This document shows, one piece after another, positions 1 through 6,500 of a stretch of 12,164 bases of DNA. How positions within the stretch are numbered: the stretch's first letter is position 1; every line of letters starts with the position of its first letter. Under the pieces are notes generated by a model. That model had not been told where the DNA came from. It saw only the letters and a program-made list of their open reading frames with translations, and ran no database searches. Source of the stretch: DASYAN01 sp036501345 (GTDB lineage Bacteria; Chloroflexota; Ktedonobacteria; Ktedonobacterales; Ktedonobacteraceae); the NCBI GenBank assembly GCA_036501345.1, contig DASYAN010000366.1:1-12164 (forward strand), in the 5' to 3' direction. The translations under genes were made by a program, and so were the position numbers.

Positions 1-123
1 AGTGACGACTTCAACATTTTTTTGTTCTTCGCTTTGCATGGGCTTGGCAACCGTAACTTCCTGTTCTAGGTTAGCTGCCGTGTTAGAGACAGCTTCAGCA
101 TTTTCTAGTTCTTCGCTTGGCAT
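1..123 (-). CDS. N-terminus of an unidentified acidic protein (partial, runs off the left edge)
   Basis: Only the first 41 codons are in the window. The frame opens with ATG at 123, preceded by an excellent Shine-Dalgarno sequence (AGGAGGGG, about 5 nt away), so the start is well supported. The visible residues are acidic and polar, with many Glu, Ala and Val, and look disordered. There is an internal repeat: a unit beginning MPSEELENAEAV recurs 28 residues later as MQSEEQKNVEVV. At DNA level the two 36-nt blocks (123-88 and 39-4) match at about 30 of 36 positions, so this is a recent duplication. No domain can be named from this fragment. A disordered N-terminal tail on a larger cytoplasmic protein is a guess. 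A promoter fitting this start lies at 174-201. Confidence 0.7.
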   Translation of the reverse strand, partial: MPSEELENAEAVSNTAANLEQEVTVAKPMQSEEQKNVEVVT

Positions 124-173
124 ACGCCCCTCCTGGCGTAGTAATGAACAACTCGGCAATTTATCAGCAGGCT

Positions 174-201
174 TTTATATACTGCTTGACTGGAATCCCA
201 A
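174..201 (-). promoter_or_regulatory. sigma70-type promoter for the left-edge gene
   Basis: On the minus strand a -35 box TTGGGA (196-201) and a -10 box TATAAA (174-179) are separated by 16 nt. Transcription would start near 167 and leave a leader of about 44 nt before the ATG at 123. The match to consensus is good but not perfect, and it was found by eye only. Confidence 0.5.
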
Positions 202-208
202 TAAGGAC

Positions 209-330
209 GTCGGGGTAGGGTGGGCACGATACCCAAAGGGTATATAGCAAATTGGCCCTCTACCTAATGGCGGATCACCTAAAAGTGATGCATTAAATCG
301 CGTGGATCAGCCCGATTGGTAGCTGGATAA
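209..330. repeat. Composite intergenic repeat, copy 1 (G-rich block plus hairpin module)
   Basis: This stretch has the same order of parts as 7426-7620. It starts with a G-rich block, GGGGTAGGGTGGG at 212-224. Next is an AATTGGCCCTCTACC-like box at about 249-264. An ATGGCG...TAAATCGCGTGGATCAGCC module lies at about 267-312. In this copy the module is interrupted by about 20 nt holding its own inverted repeat, ATCAC-ctaaaa-GTGAT. The shared order in two places more than 7 kb apart, both in spacers, points to a dispersed intergenic repeat family. No open frame here looks coding. Confidence 0.55.
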
Positions 331-460
331 TGACAAGATTACACAAAAAAAGTTTCCATATCTCAAACAAAGATCTGGTAACTGTTGATAGTATACAAAG
401 ACAAGAAAGTTAAGTATTTTTCAACTTCAAAAAAAATCAGAGAAATGGTTTTGCCAGGGC
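331..460. other. AT-rich spacer downstream of the translin-family gene
   Basis: No gene is seen. Immediately after the translin stop, read on the minus strand, there is a run of eight T (about 429-436) preceded only by a weak TGG-caaaa-CCA stem. This may act as a poor terminator. A further weak inverted repeat (AAGTT/AACTT, about 408-428) lies just beyond it. Neither is strong enough to call separately. Confidence 0.3.
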
Positions 461-1099
461 TTAATGTTGCTGAAGCTCCCTTTGCAATTGTAATAGGGAG
501 TGCTGTAGCTGTGATTGAACAACAACAGCGGTAAGATCTCCGCGCGTTTTCTCAAGAAGGCCTCGTACTGCATCGGTCGATCGTCTCAGCCCGGAAGTGA
601 TTGCATCGGGAAAGTCGACTGTGATCAGAATAGCATATATATCATCCATATAGTTCAGAAACACTTCGCAGTTCTCGACATTGCCACGACGTAACTGGTC
701 CAGTACGTAGCGTCGCAACTCTCCAGTTGCCTCGGCCAGACCATTGAGATAGGCTGCATGACCAATTTCCAGCTCCTGTGGTGTTGGCAACGGCTGATGC
801 TGGGCAAGAGCAGCAAAAGTTGCTGCTTCAGCATACTCCTTCTGGGCATCATGTACGAAACCAGCATAATATATATCCTGGTGATTGTGCAAGTCAACCC
901 TCATCTCTGCAAGCAAAGCGGCGGCCTGTGCGATCAATTGCGCAGCGGTAGTGAATTCCTGGCGATGGCTAGCCCGGATGCTATTGGCACAGTAGCGAAT
1001 AGCGATACGTGACTTTGGAAGTGCCTGTTCGCGAGCAGCATGTTTGAGGGTGAAATAATCTATAGCCGTGCGGCCAATATTTTCTATCTGGTCAGGCAT
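461..1099 (-). CDS. Translin-family protein
   Basis: The 212-aa product matches the translin/TRAX family in length and in its characteristic segments. RASHRQEF is near residue 42, followed by GFVHDAQKEYAEA (80-92), AEATGELRRYVLD (122-134), MDDIYAIL and DFPDAITSGLRRSTD (about 151-176), and ending with EKTRGDLT (183-190). Translins are all-alpha proteins that assemble into hollow oligomers binding single-stranded RNA or DNA; in eukaryotes TRAX supplies endoribonuclease activity. The Glu residues of KEYAEA (E88, E91) correspond to the acidic motif of catalytic TRAX, so nuclease activity is possible but inferred. Bacterial members are poorly characterised. The ATG at 1099 is preceded by AAAGGATG at about 8 nt. 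It stands alone on its strand, with a duplicated 29-bp element just upstream that could regulate it. Confidence 0.85.
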   Translation of the reverse strand: MPDQIENIGRTAIDYFTLKHAAREQALPKSRIAIRYCANSIRASHRQEFTTAAQLIAQAAALLAEMRVDLHNHQDIYYAGFVHDAQKEYAEAATFAALAQHQPLPTPQELEIGHAAYLNGLAEATGELRRYVLDQLRRGNVENCEVFLNYMDDIYAILITVDFPDAITSGLRRSTDAVRGLLEKTRGDLTAVVVQSQLQHSLLQLQRELQQH

Positions 1100-1115
1100 A
1101 GCGGTACATCCTTTT

Positions 1116-1175
1116 GTTTAATGACCATAGTGTATCATAACTGCAAGTTTAATGACCATAGTGTATCATAACTGC
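1116..1175. repeat. Tandem 29-bp direct repeat, possible operator pair upstream of the translin-family gene
   Basis: Two identical 29-bp copies lie at 1116-1144 and 1147-1175, separated by AA, giving a 31-bp period (about three helical turns). Each contains an imperfect dyad, TTAATGA...TCATAA. Read on the minus strand, each also carries a TATGAT box that could be a -10 element, 33 nt from the translin ATG for the proximal copy. Same-face spacing of two dyads suggests a regulator binding site, but the copies could also be a simple local duplication. Confidence 0.5.
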
Positions 1176-1301
1176 GAAATTTTCGAGGACGTTCCCTCGT
1201 TTGTCTGCAGTGCTACAATGATATTAGAGAGTATACTCTTGAGCACAAAGAAGCACTTCATTGACGCTTCTTTATTATGTTAATGTATTAAAGAGGGTGC
1301 T
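1176..1301. promoter_or_regulatory. Leader region of the small membrane protein gene with palindrome and hairpin
   Basis: Three structured elements precede the plus-strand gene at 1302. First is CGAGG-acgttc-CCTCG at 1184-1199. Second is a perfect 12-bp palindrome, AGAGTATACTCT, at 1228-1239, nine bases after a TACAAT box (1214-1219) that could be a -10 element. Third is an 8-bp perfect stem AAAGAAGC/GCTTCTTT (1247-1254 and 1266-1273) with an 11-nt loop, followed by TTATT. The palindrome placed at the presumed start site looks like an operator. The stem could act as an attenuator in the leader. No convincing -35 box was found. Confidence 0.35.
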
Positions 1302-1604
1302 ATGATGAATCAAGCATTAGATAGCAATTTTTTTGATTATGTCAACTATCCTACTGTGAAATGTCCTGTAATTGCCAAGTCAAACGTAGAGCAAGCTGTA
1401 AAACAACCTATGACTAACATGCAGGAAAATGAGGTTCCTTTGCAATTATCTATTCAGGAGCCCTATTATCCGGTGTTTGCATGGGAGCCGTGTCTGGCGT
1501 TTCTTGTTGTCTTTGTACCATTGTTTCTTAGTGTGGTGATCAATGCGAACGCAATTATCTACATCTTTGTAACGCTAATGGGGAAATTCACGGGAGCACA
1601 ATAG
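1302..1604 (+). CDS. Small single-pass or hairpin membrane protein, unknown function
   Basis: The 100-aa frame starts with tandem ATG codons preceded by AAAGAGGG at a good distance and ends just before a strong hairpin at 1652-1686, so it has a plausible gene layout. The first 60 residues are hydrophilic and probably cytoplasmic or disordered. Residues about 63-94 are strongly hydrophobic (CLAFLVVFVPLFLSVVI, then AIIYIFVTLMG), interrupted by NAN at 81-83, so they may form one long helix or a short re-entrant pair. There is no N-terminal signal peptide. I do not recognise the family. It is transcribed away from the translin-family gene and converges on the response regulator gene. Confidence 0.6.
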   Translation: MMNQALDSNFFDYVNYPTVKCPVIAKSNVEQAVKQPMTNMQENEVPLQLSIQEPYYPVFAWEPCLAFLVVFVPLFLSVVINANAIIYIFVTLMGKFTGAQ

Positions 1605-1651
1605 GAGGAACATTTCGCTGTCTCATTTAAAAGGTAGCGTTGTTCCCTGTA

Positions 1652-1686
1652 AGAGCACTGAGTGTATTATAGACACTCAGTGCTCT
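1652..1686 (+). terminator. Strong hairpin between convergent genes, likely terminator
   Basis: A perfect 14-bp inverted repeat (AGAGCACTGAGTGT at 1652-1665, complement at 1673-1686) with a 7-nt loop sits between the 3' ends of the plus-strand gene ending at 1604 and the minus-strand gene ending at 1744. It is followed on the plus strand by CTTTGTG, which gives only a short T tract. On the minus strand the tract is even poorer. Position and stability fit a terminator, perhaps serving both genes. Confidence 0.65.
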
Positions 1687-1743
1687 CTTTGTGACTGGGC
1701 CTTTTCGCTATTTCATCGATTAATATCGCAATTTGCGACATGG

Positions 1744-2376
1744 TTAAGCAATGAGACCTTCGACTGTATGTAAAAACTCATCGATTTCAAAAGGCTTTTG
1801 GAAGCCAATGAGACCGCGTTTCTTAACCTCATCGTGCGGTAAGACAGCACTAATCATCACTACAGGGATATCATGGAGCGATTTCTCAGCATGAATGCAG
1901 TCATAGAGCATCAACCCATTCATCCGAGGGAGCAAATAATCCAGCAGGATGAGATTGGGTTTAATATGCTGAAGAAAATTCCAAGCGGTCTGACCGTCGG
2001 AGGTTGCATACACACGATGCGGAGTTTCTTGCTTAAAGAGGTGATAGAGCATCGATCCATGTGAGTGGTCATCTTCGACCAAGAGTATCAGTTTCTGCTC
2101 TACTTCTTCAGGCAGTTCTGCACCGTTTGAAGACTTTTTGGTAAGAATGCTAGACGAGTAGGGGGCATCAGGAAAACGAGCAACCAACCCAGACCGCAAT
2201 CGAATCTCTACCTTATCTGATGTGATTAAATACCAACCCTTGGTATCTTTGTCGAGCTGACCTGCAATCCAGTGGCCCATGATGCGGGCCTCTACCTGCT
2301 CCCTACGCCGCAGAGCAAGACCATTGAGTTCAAGACGATTGTGTTGTTGGTGGTGAATAAGAGTTCCAAGAGACAT
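1744..2376 (-). CDS. Response regulator with C-terminal receiver domain
   Basis: The 210-aa protein has a receiver domain at about 95-210 with all key residues: the acidic pocket E101-D102-D103, phospho-acceptor D146 in LILLDYLLPRMNG, S176 in VVMISA, and K194 in GFQKPF. It would be phosphorylated by a histidine kinase, but none is encoded nearby. The N-terminal part is not a usual DNA-binding domain. Residues 28-68 (VEARIMGHWIAGQL...GWYLI...VEIRLRSGLVARF) look like a small beta domain resembling DUF5348-type proteins, a tentative match. The receiver is therefore C-terminal, the reverse of the usual REC-effector order, and there is no HTH. The annotated ATG has a GGAG 20 nt upstream, which is too far. 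An internal ATG at residue 33, preceded by AGAGG, is an alternative start. Confidence 0.85.
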   Translation of the reverse strand: MSLGTLIHHQQHNRLELNGLALRRREQVEARIMGHWIAGQLDKDTKGWYLITSDKVEIRLRSGLVARFPDAPYSSSILTKKSSNGAELPEEVEQKLILLVEDDHSHGSMLYHLFKQETPHRVYATSDGQTAWNFLQHIKPNLILLDYLLPRMNGLMLYDCIHAEKSLHDIPVVMISAVLPHDEVKKRGLIGFQKPFEIDEFLHTVEGLIA

Positions 2377-2493
2377 AAATTTAAAGTAAGTCTTCTCCTT
2401 TCCTCAAGAAATGGCCAGATTCTCTCTCCTTGCAAGGAATTACATTGGATTACCTCTACAGATAACACGGGCTAGCGTCCTGAAGAGTTTCAA

Positions 2494-3147
2494 TTAGTCT
2501 TCTTCCTCGAGTTCATCGTCATGCACTTCTTTCCACAAGGCACGCATGGCGTGGGTTGAGACTTCATAGCTAAAGCCGCGCCGTTGTAAAAATGGGCCGA
2601 GGCGAGCGCGAAAGGTTTTGAAATCCATCTCAGATTGTCGTGCGAGCTGGGCTGCTTTTTTGCGTCCAGCCCGTAGTGCTCGTTCTTCATCCTGATCATC
2701 ACTAACCAGTTCATCTAGAAGCTCGCGTTTGACGCCTTTCATGCGCAACTCATTTTTCAGTGCCTGTGCCCCCTTAGGATTGGAGCGTTCGCGTGACTCG
2801 ACCCAGAACTCAGTGAAAGACTGATCGTTGATCAGATTGAGCTCGTCCAAGCGTTGTATAACCATATCAATCAGCTCTGGAGGTGTCTCTTTCTTACGCA
2901 GGTAGCGGCGCACCTCTTCGCGGCTACGTGGGCGAAATGAGAGATAATTTAATACACGGTTGGTTGCCTGCTGGAGTGCTTCTTCCTGATGCAATTGCTC
3001 TAGTTGCTCAGGTGAGAGTTCTTGCCCGATTCGCAGTCCCATCTGCAGAACGATGAGTGCGCTGACACCCAACAAGAACTGGTCATCAACAAAAATGTTG
3101 ATGCGATCCTGATTGTTTGTTTGTGTCTGTAATGCTGTTATACGCAT
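2494..3147 (-). CDS. recX: Regulatory protein RecX
   Basis: The 217-aa product is a RecX-family modulator of RecA, which limits RecA filament growth on single-stranded DNA. The family's three-helix repeats are visible: VLNYLSFRPRSREEVRRYL (65-83) with the following LDELNLIND, then FTEFWVESRERSNPKGAQALKNELRMKGV (111-139), and a C-terminal repeat around GPFLQRRGFSYEV (184-196). Residues 1-60 are the usual N-terminal beta-rich extension, and the C-terminus is acidic (EVHDDELEEED). Length is normal. The ATG at 3147 has no clear Shine-Dalgarno sequence. It begins 24 nt after the stop of the 321-aa gene of the DUF262/ATPase cluster, with no terminator between, so co-transcription is plausible. recA is not in the window. 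Confidence 0.92.
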   Translation of the reverse strand: MRITALQTQTNNQDRINIFVDDQFLLGVSALIVLQMGLRIGQELSPEQLEQLHQEEALQQATNRVLNYLSFRPRSREEVRRYLRKKETPPELIDMVIQRLDELNLINDQSFTEFWVESRERSNPKGAQALKNELRMKGVKRELLDELVSDDQDEERALRAGRKKAAQLARQSEMDFKTFRARLGPFLQRRGFSYEVSTHAMRALWKEVHDDELEEED

Positions 3148-3171
3148 ATGATTTTGTATTTTCTTGGCATG

Positions 3172-4137
3172 TTAGCCAGGATAGTCAACGGTTGGCAGGT
3201 GGCGACCAATGTATCCAATGATTAATTCTTGCTGACTTGCTATAGGGTGGAAATATATACGCCACTCGCCAGGAGTCAAACGCATATGCCAAGAGAAAAG
3301 ACGTTTTTGTCCATCGGGACAGAGGAATGTCCTTTCCTTATCGTATGTATGCAGTGTTATCGGGCTTTCAGGACTTATTTTACTGGCAATCTTCTGTGGG
3401 TCGAATTGCCCATTATGCCACTCTGTACAATAGCTCTCTAACTCTTGCACTTTCTTCTGAATGGCTAATACTTTCAAATCTCCTGTCAGAAGGGCTTTTA
3501 GCTGATTTTCAGCCGATGCACAAAAATGCAAATGTGGGAATAAAATCTTTTTCTGTAGGCATAGATCTGTTCCACTGCGTATTCTCGCTTGGTTGCCATA
3601 GATACGTTCTCTGATCCATTCGAGGTGCTCTTTTATATGGTCAGCACGGCTGGCATAGTGTATGTTTTCTATTGTATCGAAGAGTCCACCATCTTCATCA
3701 AGTTGACACATCCTTATAGAAATATGACTTGTATCCCAGCGTTGCTCTAATTGAAGGCTTATAGCAAGTGCATCAAGCCAGAATGCCATCCCTAGTCCGA
3801 TGGCACGTTCATGCTCAAGAAAGGGATCAGACAGTACGACTGTATCATGAATAGGAGTCTGCTCTAAATCTTGCAGAAAGGGAGTTTTAGTAGTCAACGT
3901 TCTGAAAAAACGACGAGCTTCGAGGTCAACCTTGTTATCATTCATCCATTTGCTAACTGGATAATTGGGGCCGAGCATTAAAGCATAGAGATCATCGTGC
4001 GTACGTATGGATCGCTTTACGCCATTGTGGGTCGCCATTGCCACAGTCTCAAGAAAAGCCGACATTCTTTGCTGAGCTGTCCAAATATCGTTAGCTGGTT
4101 GCAGTGACAATTCATTCAGCACCATCTCGACATCCAT
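3172..4137 (-). CDS. Unknown protein, third gene of the DUF262/ATPase cluster
   Basis: I do not recognise this 321-aa family by name. The ATG at 4137 has AGGGATG about 9 nt upstream and starts 19 nt after the ATPase stop, so the two belong to one operon. The sequence looks soluble, with no signal peptide or membrane helix. Conserved-looking blocks are GPNYPVSKWMND (56-67) and FFRTLTTKTPFL (77-88), a small hydrophobic patch GLGMAFWLDALAISLQL (114-130), and IRSGTDLCLQKKILFPHLHFC (about 186-206). The end is LTPGEWRIYFHP...IIGYIGRHLPT (287-316). This C-terminal beta-rich tail, with a WRIYF strand followed by IGYIGRHL, faintly recalls the closing strands of RelE/HigB-type toxins. That resemblance is speculative. 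A Rx4H pattern (R42-H47) exists but no HEPN domain is evident. It may be the effector of the cluster. Confidence 0.8.
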   Translation of the reverse strand: MDVEMVLNELSLQPANDIWTAQQRMSAFLETVAMATHNGVKRSIRTHDDLYALMLGPNYPVSKWMNDNKVDLEARRFFRTLTTKTPFLQDLEQTPIHDTVVLSDPFLEHERAIGLGMAFWLDALAISLQLEQRWDTSHISIRMCQLDEDGGLFDTIENIHYASRADHIKEHLEWIRERIYGNQARIRSGTDLCLQKKILFPHLHFCASAENQLKALLTGDLKVLAIQKKVQELESYCTEWHNGQFDPQKIASKISPESPITLHTYDKERTFLCPDGQKRLFSWHMRLTPGEWRIYFHPIASQQELIIGYIGRHLPTVDYPG

Positions 4138-4156
4138 GCTTTTACATCCCTACTCT

Positions 4157-5269
4157 CTACATATTTCCTGGTAATATCAATGACTCTAAATTCTTATCCC
4201 ATTCATCGAAGAATCCGTCGGGCCACTGATCGATACGACCATTGCGATCAATGCGTGGAGACAAAACTTGTGCTTGACCATCTTTCTGGCGTTGGAAGAA
4301 ATGGATCTGTACGTCTTCAGGAGCCAGTTCTCCATCATGAACGGCAACGCGAATACCATTCAAGACATGGTCACTATGTGTTTCCAATACAATCTGGATA
4401 CCGCTGTGTGCTGCATGAGCCAACAATTTACCCATCTGACTCTGCCCTTTGGGATGAAGATGTGCTTCTGGATTCTCAATTAGCACCAGTGCACCCGGTT
4501 GTGAGGAGAGTACAGCGACTAGAATAGGGAGAGCATAGGTAATGCCAAAACCTACGTTGGTTGCACGATAAAAGCGACTGATCTCCTGACCAACAAATGC
4601 GTATTGCAAACTGATAGTGTCTGTTCCCAAATTGGGCGTAACAGAAATTTGTGTACCAGGGCTAATTTCACCTAGCCACGCTTCGACCTGATTTTTCAGA
4701 TCTAGTGATGCTGCAGCTGGGTGAGCGAGATCTGTATGAACTTTTATTTTGTCTCCGTAGATACTTAAAAAATGTGCCGTATGCTCACCCGCTGGACCTA
4801 GCTGGCGTTGATGATGCACTTGAAAATCCGACATATCAAAAAAGCGCCGAGGTCCTAGGCGTTCTGCGGCCAAGTAATGAAAATCATTACCAAAAAGGCT
4901 TGAATTATAAATCTCTATGTCGTTGGTATTAGAGCTATCCAGGCTTAAGACATCAGTTTCTCGGTCATAGAGAAACCTCCAAGTTTGCTCATGTCCATTT
5001 TTCAAGCGAAGCTGGAAGGCAATTGCATCCTCTGCTGCATTCTCGAAGAGGGCATCTTGTGCAGTTCCAACGTTTGCGAGATCACCATTGAGGGCTAATC
5101 CTCTACCTGGAAGAAGGTCCTGCTGGTAGGACTGCCTCAGCAGCAGTAGTGATTGAAGCACAGAGGATTTTCCTGTGCCATTTAAGCCGGAGAACAATGT
5201 TAATGCTTTGAATGATACACATTGGTCAACAAAGCACTTATAGTTGTGCAAATAAAATTCCCGAAGCAC
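4157..5269 (-). CDS. ABC/SMC-like AAA ATPase with DUF3696-type C-terminus
   Basis: The 370-aa protein starts with the typical ABC-ATPase opening (LREFYLHNYKCF). It has a Walker A motif GLNGTGKSS (28-36), a signature-like segment ATNVGFGITYALPIL (236-250), Walker B ending in LIENPEAHLHP (263-273), and a switch histidine in LETHSDHVLNGIR (295-307). The C-terminus IDRNGRIDQWPDGFFDEWD (about 340-358) is the WPxGFFDE block seen in DUF3696 proteins. There is no TOPRIM domain, so it is not an OLD nuclease. It probably hydrolyses ATP as a dimer to gate or sense for its operon partners. The start is GTG at 5269, preceded by GGGAGG at 6 nt, and begins 15 nt after the DUF262 stop. Such ATPases commonly accompany DUF262 proteins in defence loci. 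Confidence 0.88.
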   Translation of the reverse strand: MLREFYLHNYKCFVDQCVSFKALTLFSGLNGTGKSSVLQSLLLLRQSYQQDLLPGRGLALNGDLANVGTAQDALFENAAEDAIAFQLRLKNGHEQTWRFLYDRETDVLSLDSSNTNDIEIYNSSLFGNDFHYLAAERLGPRRFFDMSDFQVHHQRQLGPAGEHTAHFLSIYGDKIKVHTDLAHPAAASLDLKNQVEAWLGEISPGTQISVTPNLGTDTISLQYAFVGQEISRFYRATNVGFGITYALPILVAVLSSQPGALVLIENPEAHLHPKGQSQMGKLLAHAAHSGIQIVLETHSDHVLNGIRVAVHDGELAPEDVQIHFFQRQKDGQAQVLSPRIDRNGRIDQWPDGFFDEWDKNLESLILPGNM

Positions 5270-5284
5270 TTAATACCTCCCGCT

Positions 5285-6442
5285 CTATTCTGATAGCACT
5301 ACCATGATGATATTCTCGACAGCTTTAAATCGATATTTCACTTTTTTCTGATCTCCTGTACCCTGGGAAATTGCCTCGTTAAATGCTCTATCAATGTTCA
5401 TTAAAGCAATAAATTTCTGCTTTACAATATCTCTACACTGTATCAGCTGTGCTAGTTGACTATCCGTGAGTTGGTTGAGGTTGACGGACCAGCTTTCGAA
5501 CAATGCTTTGTTAATAGGTTGTCTTGGGTCATTGTCTTTAATTCGTTTGCGGAAAGCATCTTTGTCAAAAAGTTTATAGGCAGCGTTCATAGCTCGTTTG
5601 AACTGGCGTTGGAGGTCCTTTGATGTCTGAGGAGCCATTTTGTTGAGATCTTTCATAGTTTTGTTCAGGAAATTATCGAAGCTCTCAATAGTTTTGTCAT
5701 ATTTTGTGTATGGCATGAGTGTAAATGCTAAGAAACGTAGTACGCATTCACGGTCTGCCATACGATCATCACGAATGCTGTAATCCGTAGCCCTTTTAAA
5801 CTCCTCAGAGTTGGCAAGCTGGGTAAGAAACTCAGTGGCGATTCCTTGGTTCAAAGCATGACGGATTTCCTGTGCTGAGAGTGGTAATCCACCAGTATTA
5901 ATGCGTTTAAAAATGTTGAATTTTACTTTATCCGGCGTCCCTTTTTCTATTAAATAAACTGTAACCTGGGTTTCGCCGATACGACGTTGATAATTACGTG
6001 GTAGCTCATTATATAATTTACCTTCTAACTGAGTGAGAAACTCAAGGCCGCGCAAACGAAGTTGCTTTTCGACGATAAATCTTTTTATTGTCGTAAGGCG
6101 TTGTAGGCCATCTACCACTAACCATTTTTCATCATTTGTCGCATCCATGTAAAAAGCGGGTAGTGGAATGCGGATAAGCATGGATTCAATAAGCCGACTT
6201 TGGGCTTCATCTTTCCAAATACCTCCTTTGCGCTGAAAACTAGGTGCCAAATCCAATTCTTGATACTCGATGCGTGAGCGGAGAAGGTCAATAGTCATTG
6301 GCCTAGTATCTACACGAATGAGTGTAGGATCAAATGGGTCAATAATACGCTCTCCACTACTGATTTCTTCATGTTCCACACCAGTGCCATTATCAGAAAA
6401 TATCTTTATAAATTCTTCTCCGGTACCATCTTTATCTATCAC
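5285..6442 (-). CDS. DUF262 domain protein (GmrSD-type N-terminal domain)
   Basis: The 385-aa protein carries the DUF262 (ParB/sulfiredoxin-like) fold. FQRKGGIW is at 69-76, WLVVDGLQRLTTI (107-119) contains the DGQQR-type nucleotide-handling motif with Leu in place of the first Gln, and FKRINTGGLPLSAQEIRHAL (178-197) is the other hallmark. In GmrSD, BrxU and SspE, DUF262 provides NTP-dependent recognition or control of a nuclease. Here no DUF1524 HNH nuclease follows: the remaining 190 residues are helical and rich in Lys, Phe and Leu with no H-N-H. The start is GTG at 6442, with GGGAG 8 nt upstream. It is the first gene of the cluster and follows the promoter at 6501-6528. The N-terminal 45 residues are acidic and probably flexible. 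Confidence 0.9.
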   Translation of the reverse strand: MIDKDGTGEEFIKIFSDNGTGVEHEEISSGERIIDPFDPTLIRVDTRPMTIDLLRSRIEYQELDLAPSFQRKGGIWKDEAQSRLIESMLIRIPLPAFYMDATNDEKWLVVDGLQRLTTIKRFIVEKQLRLRGLEFLTQLEGKLYNELPRNYQRRIGETQVTVYLIEKGTPDKVKFNIFKRINTGGLPLSAQEIRHALNQGIATEFLTQLANSEEFKRATDYSIRDDRMADRECVLRFLAFTLMPYTKYDKTIESFDNFLNKTMKDLNKMAPQTSKDLQRQFKRAMNAAYKLFDKDAFRKRIKDNDPRQPINKALFESWSVNLNQLTDSQLAQLIQCRDIVKQKFIALMNIDRAFNEAISQGTGDQKKVKYRFKAVENIIMVVLSE

Positions 6443-6500
6443 CTTTTTTGCTCCCTAGATCACAATGCCAATTCTCCCAAGCTACCACAAGTATAGTTGG

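Noticed and set aside
2..247. 81-codon plus-strand frame at the left edge
   Set aside because: It has no ribosome site, crosses a promoter and the G-rich repeat, and is antisense to a minus-strand start with an excellent Shine-Dalgarno sequence.
1116..1175. Short CRISPR array
   Set aside because: Only two copies separated by 2 nt, with no spacer of usual length and no cas genes.
3998..4014. HEPN-type Rx4H RNase motif (R42-H47) in the 321-aa protein
   Set aside because: The pattern is short and common, and the surrounding sequence does not show the helical HEPN context.
4157..5269. OLD-family nuclease
   Set aside because: Only the ATPase half is present. There is no TOPRIM segment after the H-loop, and the C-terminus is the WPxGFFDE type.
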